A DNA stretch of 64,000 nt. Source: Shimwellia blattae DSM 4481 = NBRC 105725 (lineage in GTDB: Bacteria; Pseudomonadota; Gammaproteobacteria; Enterobacterales; Enterobacteriaceae). The position numbers were made by a program, and so were the translations under genes. The stretch spans positions 1,240,001 to 1,304,000 of the forward strand of contig NC_017910.1 in the NCBI RefSeq assembly GCF_000262305.1, given 5' to 3'. Below, in pieces: positions 51,922 through 61,591 of the stretch; position 1 is the first letter of the stretch; each line of letters begins with the position of its first letter. Below the pieces are notes generated by a model. The model saw only the letters and a list, made by a program, of their open reading frames with translations, was not told where the DNA came from and made no database searches.

Positions 51922-52386
51922 TCAGAGAATGATGCGCATCAGCAGCATGGCGAGAAATGCGTTAATAATCGAAATGACTATCATCAGCGGGATGCGTTTA
52001 GCTGGCGTGCCGACAACCCCCAGGATGCGCCCCAGGTACTGAACCTGAGAGCCCATCAGGTAGATGGCCGGGGCGAGGATGGCCAGATGTTCACCGGTAA
52101 GAATGCCCTTATCAAACAGGCCGATGGCAACGCCAATCGCCCCGCCCATGGACATCCATCCCCCCATCAGCACGGCGGCTGCCTCCCCGGGCAGGCCAAA
52201 CAGCCCCATCACAGGGGCAAAAATCATCCCCATGATTTTCAGGGTGCCGGTAATTTCCAGCGCCTTGATAATAATAAAAGCCATGACCACGTTAGGCAGG
52301 GTGCTGGTGGTGGCAATATTCCACCCTTTGCGGGCACCGGCGACAAAGATATCGGTAACGACCGGGTTACTGGCAGGCTGGCTCAT
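51922..52386 (-). CDS. YjiG-like membrane protein (SpmB-type Gate domain)
   Basis: A 154-residue inner-membrane protein with four to five helices and a Gate domain as in SpmB and YjiG. Conserved are GARKGWNIATTSTLPNVVMA and MGGWMSMGGAIGVAIGL. In E. coli yjiG-yjiH lie next to the isoaspartyl dipeptidase iadA; here a different peptidase takes that place. The start overlaps the yjiH-like stop by one base. Confidence 0.83.
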   Translation of the reverse strand: MSQPASNPVVTDIFVAGARKGWNIATTSTLPNVVMAFIIIKALEITGTLKIMGMIFAPVMGLFGLPGEAAAVLMGGWMSMGGAIGVAIGLFDKGILTGEHLAILAPAIYLMGSQVQYLGRILGVVGTPAKRIPLMIVISIINAFLAMLLMRIIL

Positions 52387-53111
52387 CAGGCTTCTCCTTC
52401 GGCAGATTCAGGGGCAGGGCTACGGCGGCGTTGCAGTTTCAGGACCAGGCGCAGGATATTGGCACCGACAATTTTCATCAGAAACATGACGCAAATACAG
52501 GCGCCGATGGAGGTGGGCACTGCGCTGGAGCCGTCTGCCAGCATCAGGGTGAACAGAATGGCCCCGGAGGAGAAAAAGTTGGTGATCATCGCCCCGGCGG
52601 AAAACTGGAACATGGCGAAAACGTCGCGCTCATCGGCGGTGATTTGCCCTTCATCCGCAAGGTTACGGGTGAGTGATGCGCCCACATCGGTACTTTGCAG
52701 GCTGCCTATCAGCGCAAGACCCGCAGTGCCGGAAATGCCCAGCAGCGGGCGCAGCAGTGGGGTAAGCAGGCGGCGGGCGGCGCGCAGTGCACCATAGTGC
52801 TCAAGCACGTTAATGGTGCCCAGCGCGAACATCACCCCGGGAATAAGCCCCAGCGCAAACAGAAAACCATCCATTGCGCCATTACCGCCCGCGCCGCGGA
52901 AGGTGCTGGTGGTGGTTGCCAGGGTATCACCGTTCAGTGAGGCGCTCCCCACCACCCGGCCAAAGGCGCCGTTCAGGGTGGTAAAGTCAAACACGCCGTA
53001 CCAGTTGTTGCCACTGAGCAGGCCGGAAAAAAAGACCGCCGCAAAAATCAGCGTAAAGTAGGCTCCCGGCCCTGGCCGGTCTTCCTGTGGTAGTTTGTAC
53101 TGATTATCCAT
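52386..53111 (-). CDS. YjiH-like membrane protein (SpmA-type Gate domain)
   Basis: A 241-residue inner-membrane protein with six or more helices and a nucleoside-recognition Gate domain (LLTPLLRPLLGISGTAGLAL, SLQSTDVGASLTRNL). It is thought to form a transport unit with the YjiG-like partner. First gene of the three-gene operon, with a 258-base upstream region. Confidence 0.83.
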   Translation of the reverse strand: MDNQYKLPQEDRPGPGAYFTLIFAAVFFSGLLSGNNWYGVFDFTTLNGAFGRVVGSASLNGDTLATTTSTFRGAGGNGAMDGFLFALGLIPGVMFALGTINVLEHYGALRAARRLLTPLLRPLLGISGTAGLALIGSLQSTDVGASLTRNLADEGQITADERDVFAMFQFSAGAMITNFFSSGAILFTLMLADGSSAVPTSIGACICVMFLMKIVGANILRLVLKLQRRRSPAPESAEGEA

Positions 53112-53323
53112 AACATCTCCTTGTACGTGCCCCCGATGATTGAGGTGTTGCTATTGTGGCGTGGTGTTCAGATAAAATACTGATAAATGTCACTATTTAC
53201 GGGTAGTAACCTATTGGGATAATTATATTTGTGATGCGATGCAACAATCGGGGAAAAGTTTTACCGGGAGGGGATAGGCCGAAAAAAGCCCGCGTGGTGT
53301 TTTTACGATGGTTGTGGCAGGCG

Positions 53324-53350
53324 AAAAAAAAGGGCCCCTCAGGGCCCTTA
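53324..53350 (-). terminator. Terminator of ackA-pta
   Basis: On the minus strand AAGGGCCCTGAGGGGCCCTT is followed by a run of eight T, 20 bases after the pta stop. Confidence 0.9.
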
Positions 53351-53369
53351 GCAGGATCAGCGCAACAAA

Positions 53370-55505
53370 TTACATGGTTGCCTGAATCGCTGTCAGCGCG
53401 ATGGTGTAGACGATATCGTCTACCAGTGCCCCGCGGGACAGGTCGTTAACCGGCTTACGCATACCCTGCAGCATCGGCCCGATGGAGATCAGGTCCGCAG
53501 AACGCTGTACGGCTTTGTAAGTGGTGTTACCGGTGTTCAGATCCGGGAAGATGAACACGGTAGCGCGACCGGCAACCGGTGAGTTCGGCGCTTTGGATTT
53601 TGCTACGTCAGCCATTACAGCCGCGTCGTACTGCAGCGGGCCGTCGATCATCAGGTCAGGACGTTTTTCCTGAGCCAGACGGGTCGCTTCGCGTACTTTT
53701 TCGACATCGCTACCGGCACCGGAATTACCGGTAGAGTAGGACATCATTGCCACGCGCGGCTCAATGCCGAAGGCTTTGGCAGAATCGGCAGACTGAATAG
53801 CGATCTCAGCCAGCTGTTCAGCAGTCGGATCCGGGTTGATGGCGCAGTCACCGTACACATAAACCTGTTCCGGCAGCAGCATAAAGAACACGGAAGAGAC
53901 CAGGGAGCTGCCCGGCGCAGTTTTGATAAGCTGCAGCGGCGGGCGGATGGTATTCGCGGTGGTGTGAACCGCACCAGATACCAGACCGTCTACTTCGTCC
54001 TGCTCCAGCATCAGGGTGCCCAGAACCACGTTGTCTTCCAGCTGTTCGCGGGCAACGGCTTCGGTCATCCCTTTGTTTTTACGCAGTTCTACCAGGCGCG
54101 GTACATAGCTTTCGCGTACCACATCCGGATCAACGATTTCGATACCGGCACCCAGCTCTACGCCCTGAGACGCAGCTACGCGGTTAACTTCATCCGGGTT
54201 ACCCAGCAGTACGCAGGTCGCGATACCGCGTTCGGCACAAATCGCAGCCGCTTTGATGGTGCGCGGCTCGTCGCCTTCCGGCAGTACAACGCGTTTACCG
54301 GCTTTACGGGCCAGTTCGGTCAGCTGGTAGCGGAACGCAGGCGGAGACAGACGGCGGCTGCCTTCAGAGTGAGCGCTCAGGGTGTTGATCCACTCGCTGC
54401 TGACGAAGCTGGCCACATATTCCTGTACTTTTTCGATACGGGCGTGGTCATCAACCGGTACTTCGAGGTTGAAGCTCTGCAGGCTCAGAGAGGTCTGCCA
54501 GGTGTTGGTGTTAACCATAAATACCGGCAGGCCGGTGGCGAACGCGCGTTCACACAGTTTGTTGATGCGCTCGTCCATTTCGTAGCCGCCGGTCAGCAGC
54601 AGGGCGCCAATTTCCACGCCGTTCATGGCGGCAAGGCAGGCGGCAACCAGCACGTCCGGACGGTCTGCGGAAGTTACCAGCAGGGAACCCGGGCGGAAAT
54701 GCTCCAGCATGTGCGGGATGCTGCGGGCGCAGAAGGTCACGGATTTCACGCGACGGGTTTTGATGTCACCTTCGTTGATGATGGTGGCATTCAGGTGATG
54801 CGCCATATCGATAGCGCGGGTCGCGATCAGATCAAAGCTCCACGGAATGCAGCCGAGGATCGGCAGCGGGCTGGAGTCTTTCAGCTGCTGAGCGTCAATG
54901 TGGACCACTTTCGCTTTGCTGGAATCGTCGAAGATTTCAGACAGGTCAGGGCGGGTACGGCCCTGCTCGTCAACCGGGGCATTCAGCTTGTTGACGATAA
55001 CACCGGTAATGCTGGTGTTTTTGCTGCCGCCAAAACTGTTGCGGGTCAGCTCGATACGCTCTTTCAGCTGTTCCTGAGTATCGGTGCCCTGGGACATCAC
55101 GAATACGATTTCGGCGTTCAGGGTTTTGGCGATTTCATAGTTCAGAGACTGGGCGAACTGATGTTTACGGGTCGGCACCAGGCCTTCAACCAGTACCACT
55201 TCCGCGTCTTTGGTGTTCGCGTGGTAGTTGGCGATGATCTCTTCCATCAGCACATCTTTCTGGTTGCCGGACAGCAGAGATTCAACGTGGGACATCTGCA
55301 GCGGCTCAGCGGTCGGCAGTTTAGATGTCGCACGGATAATGGCAGTGGTCTGATCCAGACCTTCACTACCGCTACGTGGCTGAGCGATAGGTTTGAAAAC
55401 GCTCAGACGAACGCCTTTGTGTTCCATAGCGCGGATCACGCCCAGGCTGACACTGGTCAGGCCTACGCTGGTTCCGGTAGGAATAAGCATAATAGTACGG
55501 GACAC
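53370..55505 (-). CDS. pta: Phosphate acetyltransferase
   Basis: A 711-residue enzyme that interconverts acetyl-CoA and acetyl phosphate. Residues about 1-220 are a BioD-like P-loop domain (IPTGTSVGLTSVSLG), then a DRTGG domain (SGNQK to about 370), and the C-terminal PTA/PTB catalytic domain (VLPEGDEPRTIKAAAI, ending at LSRGALVDDIVYTIALTAIQ). With AckA it runs the acetate overflow pathway. It lies 75 bases after ackA. Confidence 0.97.
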   Translation of the reverse strand: MSRTIMLIPTGTSVGLTSVSLGVIRAMEHKGVRLSVFKPIAQPRSGSEGLDQTTAIIRATSKLPTAEPLQMSHVESLLSGNQKDVLMEEIIANYHANTKDAEVVLVEGLVPTRKHQFAQSLNYEIAKTLNAEIVFVMSQGTDTQEQLKERIELTRNSFGGSKNTSITGVIVNKLNAPVDEQGRTRPDLSEIFDDSSKAKVVHIDAQQLKDSSPLPILGCIPWSFDLIATRAIDMAHHLNATIINEGDIKTRRVKSVTFCARSIPHMLEHFRPGSLLVTSADRPDVLVAACLAAMNGVEIGALLLTGGYEMDERINKLCERAFATGLPVFMVNTNTWQTSLSLQSFNLEVPVDDHARIEKVQEYVASFVSSEWINTLSAHSEGSRRLSPPAFRYQLTELARKAGKRVVLPEGDEPRTIKAAAICAERGIATCVLLGNPDEVNRVAASQGVELGAGIEIVDPDVVRESYVPRLVELRKNKGMTEAVAREQLEDNVVLGTLMLEQDEVDGLVSGAVHTTANTIRPPLQLIKTAPGSSLVSSVFFMLLPEQVYVYGDCAINPDPTAEQLAEIAIQSADSAKAFGIEPRVAMMSYSTGNSGAGSDVEKVREATRLAQEKRPDLMIDGPLQYDAAVMADVAKSKAPNSPVAGRATVFIFPDLNTGNTTYKAVQRSADLISIGPMLQGMRKPVNDLSRGALVDDIVYTIALTAIQATM

Positions 55506-55552
55506 GATAAATCCTCTTGAAAACGTCAGACTGACTCTGGCGTGAAAAACAA

Positions 55553-55575
55553 CACCGCCAGCAGGGCTGGCGGTG
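55553..55575 (-). other. Perfect hairpin between ackA and pta
   Basis: Ten-base arms CACCGCCAGC / GCTGGCGGTG with a 3-base loop lie 6 to 28 bases after the ackA stop on the minus strand. It lacks a T-run and probably stabilises the ackA message or reduces read-through into pta. Confidence 0.65.
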
Positions 55576-55580
55576 GGGAA

Positions 55581-56783
55581 TCAGGCAGTCAGGCGGGAAG
55601 CATCCTGAGCGATAACCAGTTCTTCGTTGGTCGGGATAACCATCGCGAGGGTGGTGCCTTCTTTGTTGATGAAACCGGATTTGCCGAAACGGGCAGCCAG
55701 GTTACGTTCGTGATCAACTTCAAAGCCCAGCACGCCCAGGCGGCCCAGGGACAGTTCGCGAACCATGGCTGCGTTTTCACCGATACCACCGGTGAAGACC
55801 ACGCCATCCAGGCGGCCATCCATCAGCGCGGTGTAAGCGCCGATGTATTTAGCCAGACGGTGGCAGTACACGTCCATGGCGCGTTTGGCGTCTTCTTTTT
55901 CGCGGTAGTTGTCTTCAACATAGCGGCAGTCGCTGGTGACTTCGGTCAGACCCAGCAGGCCAGACTCTTTGGTCAGCATTTTGTTGATCTGATCAACGCT
56001 CATGCCCAGAGTGTCGTGCAGGTGGAAGACGATAGCCGGATCGATATCACCAGAACGGGTACCCATCACCAGGCCTTCCAGCGGGGTCAGACCCATAGAG
56101 GTGTCAACGCACTTACCGTTGCGGATAGCGGAAACAGAACCACCGTTGCCCAGGTGGCAGGTGATGATGTTCAGCTCTTCAACCGGTTTGTTCAGCATTT
56201 TGGCCGCTTCCTGAGTCACGAAGAAGTGGCTGGTGCCGTGTGCGCCATAGCGACGGATGCTGTGCTCTTTGTACAGGCTGTACGGCAGCGCATACAGGTA
56301 AGATTCTTCCGGCATGGTCTGGTGGAACGCGGTATCGAATACAGCCACGTTTTTGTCTTTCAGATTCGGGAAAGATTTCATCGCTTCTGCGATACCGATC
56401 AGGTGAGCCGGGTTGTGCAGCGGTGCAAAAGAGGCTGCATCTTTGATACCCTGGATAACAGACTCGTCAATCACCACAGAGCTGGTGTATTTCTCACCAC
56501 CGTGAACGATGCGGTGACCGATAGCGGTCAGCTGCGCAGACAGTTCAGGTTTCTGAGCCAGAATGGTGTTAACGATAAAGTTCAGTGCTTCACTGTGAGC
56601 GGCACCGCCACCCAGGGCAGCTTCGTGTTTGTTACCGTCTAATTTCCACTTGATGCGGGCTTCAGGAAGATGGAAACATTCAGCTAAACCAGACAGGTAT
56701 TCGTCACCGTTTACAGCATCGATAATTGCGAATTTCAGTGAGGAGCTACCGCAGTTGAGAACCAGTACTAACTTACTCGACAT
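55581..56783 (-). CDS. ackA: Acetate kinase
   Basis: A 400-residue ASKHA-fold kinase converting acetyl phosphate and ADP to acetate and ATP. Signatures are LVLNCGSSSLKFAII at the N-terminus, AVFDTAFHQTMPEESY near the middle and CHLGNGGSVSAIRNGK. Codon use is that of a highly expressed gene. First gene of ackA-pta; divergent from yfbV. Confidence 0.97.
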   Translation of the reverse strand: MSSKLVLVLNCGSSSLKFAIIDAVNGDEYLSGLAECFHLPEARIKWKLDGNKHEAALGGGAAHSEALNFIVNTILAQKPELSAQLTAIGHRIVHGGEKYTSSVVIDESVIQGIKDAASFAPLHNPAHLIGIAEAMKSFPNLKDKNVAVFDTAFHQTMPEESYLYALPYSLYKEHSIRRYGAHGTSHFFVTQEAAKMLNKPVEELNIITCHLGNGGSVSAIRNGKCVDTSMGLTPLEGLVMGTRSGDIDPAIVFHLHDTLGMSVDQINKMLTKESGLLGLTEVTSDCRYVEDNYREKEDAKRAMDVYCHRLAKYIGAYTALMDGRLDGVVFTGGIGENAAMVRELSLGRLGVLGFEVDHERNLAARFGKSGFINKEGTTLAMVIPTNEELVIAQDASRLTA

Positions 56784-57118
56784 GGAAGTACCTATTTTTG
56801 ATACGTGGCTAAAAAAACATCAGACAGCTTACAGCGTAGCGTAAGTTAAGACTGACATTTATGATTAACGTCATGTCTGAAGCGTATTCTGACAGGACGA
56901 AAGAAACTATCTTGAGTTTATGCCATTTTGCGCGAATTTCCGGCGCTGGCATAATGTGCGATAATTGATCAGCACCTGACGCGATCAGGAGCCATTCAGA
57001 ATGGCGCACAGGATACCTGATTGCACAAGGTCATGACAAAATATTTTGAACGTTGTAAACACGAGTTGTTATTTTGCATAAAAATTTTATTTTTTATCTG
57101 TGGAGTTGAGGTAACGCC
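56784..57118. other. ackA-yfbV divergent regulatory region
   Basis: A 335-base AT-rich stretch holds the promoters of ackA and yfbV. An inverted repeat CTTAC...GTAAG lies at 56828-56845. No transcription-factor site can be named with confidence. Confidence 0.45.
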
Positions 57119-57574
57119 ATGTCGACACCCGAAAATGGCTCAGTGAGCTGGTTCAGCCTGTTTCGTCGGGGGCAGCACTATGCCGCGACCTGGCCGCTGG
57201 AGAAGCAGTTAGCACCGGTATTCGTTGAGAACCGACTGATTCGCGCTACCCGCTACGCGATCCGCTTTATGCCGCCGGTGGCGGTTTTTACGCTATGCTG
57301 GCAAATCGCCCTTGGCGGCCAGCTGGGCCCGGCAGTGGCCACGGCGCTGTTTGCCCTGAGCCTGCCCATGCAGGGGCTGTGGTGGCTGGGGAAACGCTCG
57401 GTTACCCCGCTGCCGCCGGCGATTCTGAACTGGTTTTATGATGTGCGTAGTAAACTGGAGCAGGCAGGGCAGGCGCTGGCGCCGCTGGAGCGCAAGCCAG
57501 ACTACCAGGCCCTTGCTGATACCCTTAAGCGCGCATTTCGCCAGCTGGATAAAACGTTCCTGGACGATTTATAA
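57119..57574 (+). CDS. yfbV: UPF0208 membrane protein YfbV
   Basis: A 151-residue inner-membrane protein with two central helices (FMPPVAVFTLCWQIAL and QLGPAVATALFALSLPMQGL) and a soluble C-terminal region. In E. coli it limits the reach of MatP-dependent constraint on the Ter macrodomain. It is the first gene rightwards from the ackA divergence. Confidence 0.93.
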   Translation: MSTPENGSVSWFSLFRRGQHYAATWPLEKQLAPVFVENRLIRATRYAIRFMPPVAVFTLCWQIALGGQLGPAVATALFALSLPMQGLWWLGKRSVTPLPPAILNWFYDVRSKLEQAGQALAPLERKPDYQALADTLKRAFRQLDKTFLDDL

Positions 57575-57708
57575 TTTTTTGATTTGGATAAGGAAACAGC
57601 GCACTTTTTCGCATTCTGTGTACCGGTTCCGGTAGCTGTAACGATTCAGTGGCTAAACTATTGCGGTTATCTTTTTCAGCAGGCACCGCCTGCCTACAGG
57701 AGTTAGAA

Positions 57709-58200
57709 ATGGAAATGACCAATGCCCAGCGTCTGATTTTGTCGAATCAGTACAAAATGATGACCATGCTTGACCCCGATAACGCGGAGCGTTATCGCCG
57801 GCTGCAAACGATTATTGAGCGTGGATACGGGCTGCAAATGCGCGAACTGGATCGGGAATTTGGCGAGCTGAAAGAGGGCGTGTGCCGCCAGATCATCGAC
57901 ATTATGGAGATGTACCACGCGCTTCATGTCTCCTGGACCAATCTCAACTGCCAGTCTATCGACGAGCGCCGGGTCACCTTTATGGGGTTTGACGCGGCCA
58001 CCGAAGCCCGCTACCTGAGCTATGTGCGTTTTATGGTCAATACCGAAGGGCGCTACACCCACTTTGATGCGGGCACCCACGGGTTTAACTCCCAGACGCC
58101 AATGTGGGACAAATACCTGCGGATGCTCAGCGCCTGGCACGCCTGCCCGCGTCAGTATCACCTGAGCGAAAACGAAATCAGCCAGATTCTTAATGCCTGA
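57709..58200 (+). CDS. yfbU: YfbU family protein
   Basis: A 163-residue helical protein highly conserved with E. coli YfbU (MEMTNAQRLILSNQYKMMTM, ERGYGLQMRELDREFGEL). Its function is not settled; a link to cell death after stress has been proposed. The start at 57709 follows CAGGAG; the frame is open 20 codons upstream. It overlaps the region before hxpA. Confidence 0.93.
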   Translation: MEMTNAQRLILSNQYKMMTMLDPDNAERYRRLQTIIERGYGLQMRELDREFGELKEGVCRQIIDIMEMYHALHVSWTNLNCQSIDERRVTFMGFDAATEARYLSYVRFMVNTEGRYTHFDAGTHGFNSQTPMWDKYLRMLSAWHACPRQYHLSENEISQILNA

Positions 58201-58210
58201 CGGGGTGATT

Positions 58211-58873
58211 ATGTTGAAGTGTAACGGGTTTTTGTTTGATCTCGACGGTACACTGGTGGATTCGCTGGCGGTGGTAGAGCGCTCCTGGTGCCAGTGGGGG
58301 GATCGTTTCGGTATCCCTCATCAGGAGATTTTGCAGTTTATCCACGGGAAACAGGCGATAACCTCCCTGCGCCATTTTATGCCCGGCCAGCCGGAGTCGG
58401 CGATTCAGGCCGAGTTTCTGGCGCTGGAAAAGCTCGAAGCCAGCGATACTGACGGCATTCACGCCCTGCCCGGGGCTCGCGAGCTGCTGGCGCGCCTGGA
58501 CGATAACCAGATCCCCTGGGCGATAGTCACGTCGGGCTCGATTCCGGTGGCCTCTGCCCGGCGAGAAGCCAGCCAGTTACCGGCACCAAAAGTGCTGGTG
58601 ACCGCAGAGCAGGTTCAGCACGGTAAACCCCGGCCGGATGCCTACCTGCTGGGGGCCGAGCGCCTGGGGCTGGAGCCTGCCGATTGCGTCGTCGTTGAAG
58701 ACGCCCCGGCGGGGATTGCCGCAGGCCTTGCGGCCGGGTGTAAAGTTATCGCAGTTAACGCACCGGCCAGCACCCCGGATCTTGACCGGGTTGATATGGT
58801 GCTCGATAGCCTTGAGCAACTGATTGTTGAAGTGCTGCCCGGCGGGGAGATAGCCCTGAAAAAGCGCACCTGA
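58211..58873 (+). CDS. hxpA: HAD-family hexitol/sugar phosphatase YfbT
   Basis: A 220-residue HAD phosphatase with motif I FDLDGTLVDS, motif II VTSGS, and motifs III and IV in HGKPRPDAY and VVEDAPAGIAAG. In E. coli it acts on sugar phosphates such as fructose-1-phosphate and hexitol phosphates. I start at the ATG at 58211 (MLKCNGFLFDL); six further codons upstream overlap yfbU. A terminator follows. Confidence 0.92.
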   Translation: MLKCNGFLFDLDGTLVDSLAVVERSWCQWGDRFGIPHQEILQFIHGKQAITSLRHFMPGQPESAIQAEFLALEKLEASDTDGIHALPGARELLARLDDNQIPWAIVTSGSIPVASARREASQLPAPKVLVTAEQVQHGKPRPDAYLLGAERLGLEPADCVVVEDAPAGIAAGLAAGCKVIAVNAPASTPDLDRVDMVLDSLEQLIVEVLPGGEIALKKRT

Positions 58874-58892
58874 TTGCCGCCAGACACGCCAG

Positions 58893-58920
58893 CGCCCCGC
58901 ATTCTGCGGGGCGTTTTTTA
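58893..58920 (+). terminator. Terminator after hxpA
   Basis: CGCCCCGC / GCGGGGCG with a 5-base loop is followed by six T, about 20 bases after the stop. Confidence 0.92.
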
Positions 58921-59032
58921 ATGTTTATTGCGCAATGCGGTCTGGCGCTTTATCCCTTTGATATACACCAATATGCGCAGGGGCCATTTTATGGCATGCT
59001 GCGGTTACCTTTAGTTCAGACAAGGACCCGTC

Positions 59033-60865
59033 GTGACAAGTGAACTGTTGTGGGTAATCTCCTTACTGGCCGTTGCGGTCATTTTCTTTGCCACCGGCAA
59101 GCTGCGCATGGATGTAGTGGCGCTGCTGGTGATTGTAGCCTTCGTGCTGAGCGGCACGCTGACCATAAGCGAAGCCTTTGCCGGGTTCAGCGATCCCAAT
59201 GTGATTCTTATTGCGGCGCTGTTTATTATCGGTGACGGGCTGGTGCGCACCGGTGTGGCAACCAATATGGGGGCCTGGCTTATCCAGGTGGCGGGCAGCA
59301 GCGAAACAAAAATGCTGGTGCTGCTGATGCTCACCGTGGCGGGGCTGGGGGCGTTTATGAGCTCAACCGGCGTGGTGGCGATATTTATCCCCGTGGTGCT
59401 GAGTGTCTGCGCGCGCATGAAAACCTCCCCCTCGCGCCTGATGATGCCCCTGAGCTTCGCCGGGCTGATAAGCGGCATGATGACCCTGGTCGCCACCCCC
59501 CCGAACCTGGTGGTAAACAGTGAGCTGATCCGCGAAGGGCTGCACGGCTTTTCATTTTTCAGCGTCACCCCCATAGGCCTGGTGGTGCTGGTGCTGGGCA
59601 TTCTCTATATGCTGGTGATGCGCTTTACGCTGAATGACAAAAACAGCGATGACAATAAAGATGGCTGGAAGCGCAGCACGTTTCGCGACCTGATTAAAAC
59701 CTATCGTCTGAGTGGCCGGGCGCGGCGTTTGTCTGTCCGGATTGGCTCACCCATGGTTGGGCATACGATTGATGAGCTGAAACTGCGCGAGCGCTATGGC
59801 GCTTATGTGATTGGCCTGGAGCGCTGGCGGCGTTTTCGCCGGGTGATGGTGAATGTTAACGGCCAGACCGAATTCCGCGCCCGCGACGTGCTGCTTATTG
59901 ATATGTCCGCCTCTGAGGTGGATCTGCGTGAATTTTGCAGTGAAAACCTTCTGGAGCCGATGGTGCTGCGCGGGGAGTATTTCTCCGACCAGGCCATGGA
60001 CGTGGGGATGGCGGAAATCTCGCTGATCCCGGATTCAGAAATGATCGGTAAAACCCTGCGCCAGATGGGCTTTCGCAGCCGCTACGGCCTTAACGTGGTG
60101 GGGCTGAAGCGCAATGGCGAGGCCATGGACGGGGTGCTGGTGGATGAGCCCCTGCAACTGGGCGACATTCTGCTGGTGGTGGGGGGCTGGAAGCTCATCA
60201 GCCTGCTGGGCACCCAGAACCGGGACTTTCTGGTGCTGAACCTGCCGGTCGAAGAGCTGGATGCCTCCCCGGCTCACAGCCAGGCGCCCCACGCCATTTT
60301 TTGCCTGGCGCTGATGGTCGCCCTGATGCTGACCGACGAGATCCCAAACCCCATTGCGGCCATTATCGCCTGCCTGTTGATGGGCAAATTTCGCTGTATC
60401 AGCGTGGAGAGCGCCTACAAGGCTATCCACTGGCCGAGCATTATTCTGATTGTCGGGATGATGCCCTTTGCCATGGCAATGCAAAAAACCGGCGGGGTGG
60501 ACTTAATCGTTAAAGGGCTGATGGGGGTGGGCGGCGGTTACGGGCCGTACGTGATGCTTATCTGCCTGTTTGTGCTGACCGCCGGGATAGGGCTTTTTAT
60601 CTCCAACACCGCAACGGCCGTGCTGATGGCGCCCATCGCACTGGCCACGGCGAAATCCATGGGCCTGTCGCCATACCCGTTTGCCATGATAGTGGCAATG
60701 GCGGCCTCTGCGGCGTTTATGACGCCGGTCTCCTCACCGGTCAATACCCTGGTGCTGGGGCCGGGTAACTATAAATTCGGGGATTTTGTTAAGCTCGGGG
60801 TGCCGTTCACGCTGCTGGTGATGGTGGTGTGTGTGCTGCTGGTGCCGGTGCTGTTCCCGTTCTGA
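59033..60865 (+). CDS. yfbS: SLC13-type transporter YfbS with two RCK_C domains
   Basis: A 610-residue inner-membrane transporter. The first helices (VALLVIVAFVLSGTLTISEA, ALFIIGDGLVRTGVATNMGA) and the last six belong to the divalent anion:sodium symporter family; two TrkA-C (RCK_C) domains lie in the middle (about residues 215-400; SGRARRLSVRIGSPMVGHTI and AEISLIPDSEMIGKTLRQM). The substrate is unknown. The start is GTG. Own promoter after the hxpA terminator and its own terminator behind. Confidence 0.93.
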   Translation: MTSELLWVISLLAVAVIFFATGKLRMDVVALLVIVAFVLSGTLTISEAFAGFSDPNVILIAALFIIGDGLVRTGVATNMGAWLIQVAGSSETKMLVLLMLTVAGLGAFMSSTGVVAIFIPVVLSVCARMKTSPSRLMMPLSFAGLISGMMTLVATPPNLVVNSELIREGLHGFSFFSVTPIGLVVLVLGILYMLVMRFTLNDKNSDDNKDGWKRSTFRDLIKTYRLSGRARRLSVRIGSPMVGHTIDELKLRERYGAYVIGLERWRRFRRVMVNVNGQTEFRARDVLLIDMSASEVDLREFCSENLLEPMVLRGEYFSDQAMDVGMAEISLIPDSEMIGKTLRQMGFRSRYGLNVVGLKRNGEAMDGVLVDEPLQLGDILLVVGGWKLISLLGTQNRDFLVLNLPVEELDASPAHSQAPHAIFCLALMVALMLTDEIPNPIAAIIACLLMGKFRCISVESAYKAIHWPSIILIVGMMPFAMAMQKTGGVDLIVKGLMGVGGGYGPYVMLICLFVLTAGIGLFISNTATAVLMAPIALATAKSMGLSPYPFAMIVAMAASAAFMTPVSSPVNTLVLGPGNYKFGDFVKLGVPFTLLVMVVCVLLVPVLFPF

Positions 60866-60870
60866 TGCAC

Positions 60871-60897
60871 AACCGGGGCGGCGTGCCCCGGTTTTTT
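60871..60897 (+). terminator. Terminator after yfbS
   Basis: AACCGGGGC / GCCCCGGTT with a 4-base loop is followed by six T, between the convergent yfbS and yfbR. Confidence 0.92.
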
Positions 60898-60904
60898 CAC
60901 CGCC

Positions 60905-61504
60905 TTACAGGGGGGAGTTATCGTTCATTTCGTCCAGCGATAGCTCAAACCCCGGCACGAAGACCTGCATAAAGTAGTCCATTTCATCGCTGCGCCGCGC
61001 TTCAAGGGTTTTCTCCAGCCGGTTTTTCGCCAGCCGGAACTCGTTATTACCGGCGGCCAGCTCTTCAAGGCACTTCAGATAGGCGCACAGGGCATCGGCC
61101 TGTTTGACGATGGCTTTTTCTTCCTCACTGAACTGCTGCTCGTCAATCAGTGGCGCAAAGGCATCGCGCAGCGCTTCCGGCACCATGGTTATCAGCTTCT
61201 GGCGGGCTATCTCTTCGATGGCTTTATATTCGTGGGCAATCTGGCGGTTGAAGTATTTTACCGGGGTGGGCAGGTCGCCGGTCAGCACTTCACCGGCATC
61301 GTGGTACATGGCCAGCAGGGCGATACGCTCGGCATTGACATTTCCCTGGCAGATGCGGTTTTTGATGATAGCCAGCGCATGGGCCACCATGGCTACCTGC
61401 AGGCTGTGTTCAGCAACGTTTTCGGTGCGCACATTGCGCATCAGCGGCCAGCGGCCAATCAGTTTTAAACGGGATAAATAGGCGAAAAAGTGGCTCTGGT
61501 TCAT
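60905..61504 (-). CDS. yfbR: 5'-deoxynucleotidase YfbR
   Basis: A 199-residue HD-domain phosphohydrolase that removes phosphate from deoxynucleoside 5'-monophosphates. Metal ligands are His in NVRTENVAEHSLQVAMVAH, the HD pair in LLAMYHDAGEVLTGD and a later Asp in IVKQADALCAYLKCLEE. alaA lies upstream on the same strand, 87 bases away. Confidence 0.94.
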   Translation of the reverse strand: MNQSHFFAYLSRLKLIGRWPLMRNVRTENVAEHSLQVAMVAHALAIIKNRICQGNVNAERIALLAMYHDAGEVLTGDLPTPVKYFNRQIAHEYKAIEEIARQKLITMVPEALRDAFAPLIDEQQFSEEEKAIVKQADALCAYLKCLEELAAGNNEFRLAKNRLEKTLEARRSDEMDYFMQVFVPGFELSLDEMNDNSPL

Positions 61505-61591
61505 AGACGGTCTCTGTTACAGCGAGGTAGAACCATTGTGCGGGCAGCGTGGGGAAGATGCAATTGCAATCCTCCCCACGGGGAGTGGCGT

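Noticed and set aside
50852..52042. 396-codon plus-strand frame opposite the M20 peptidase
   Set aside because: The minus-strand frame carries all M20 motifs; the plus frame has none.
53964..55520. 518-codon open frame on the plus strand opposite pta
   Set aside because: It is a codon-bias shadow of the highly expressed pta; its composition (His, Gln, Arg, Phe rich) is not protein-like and there is no start signal.
55542..56642. 366-codon open frame opposite ackA
   Set aside because: Shadow of ackA in the antisense frame for the same reason.
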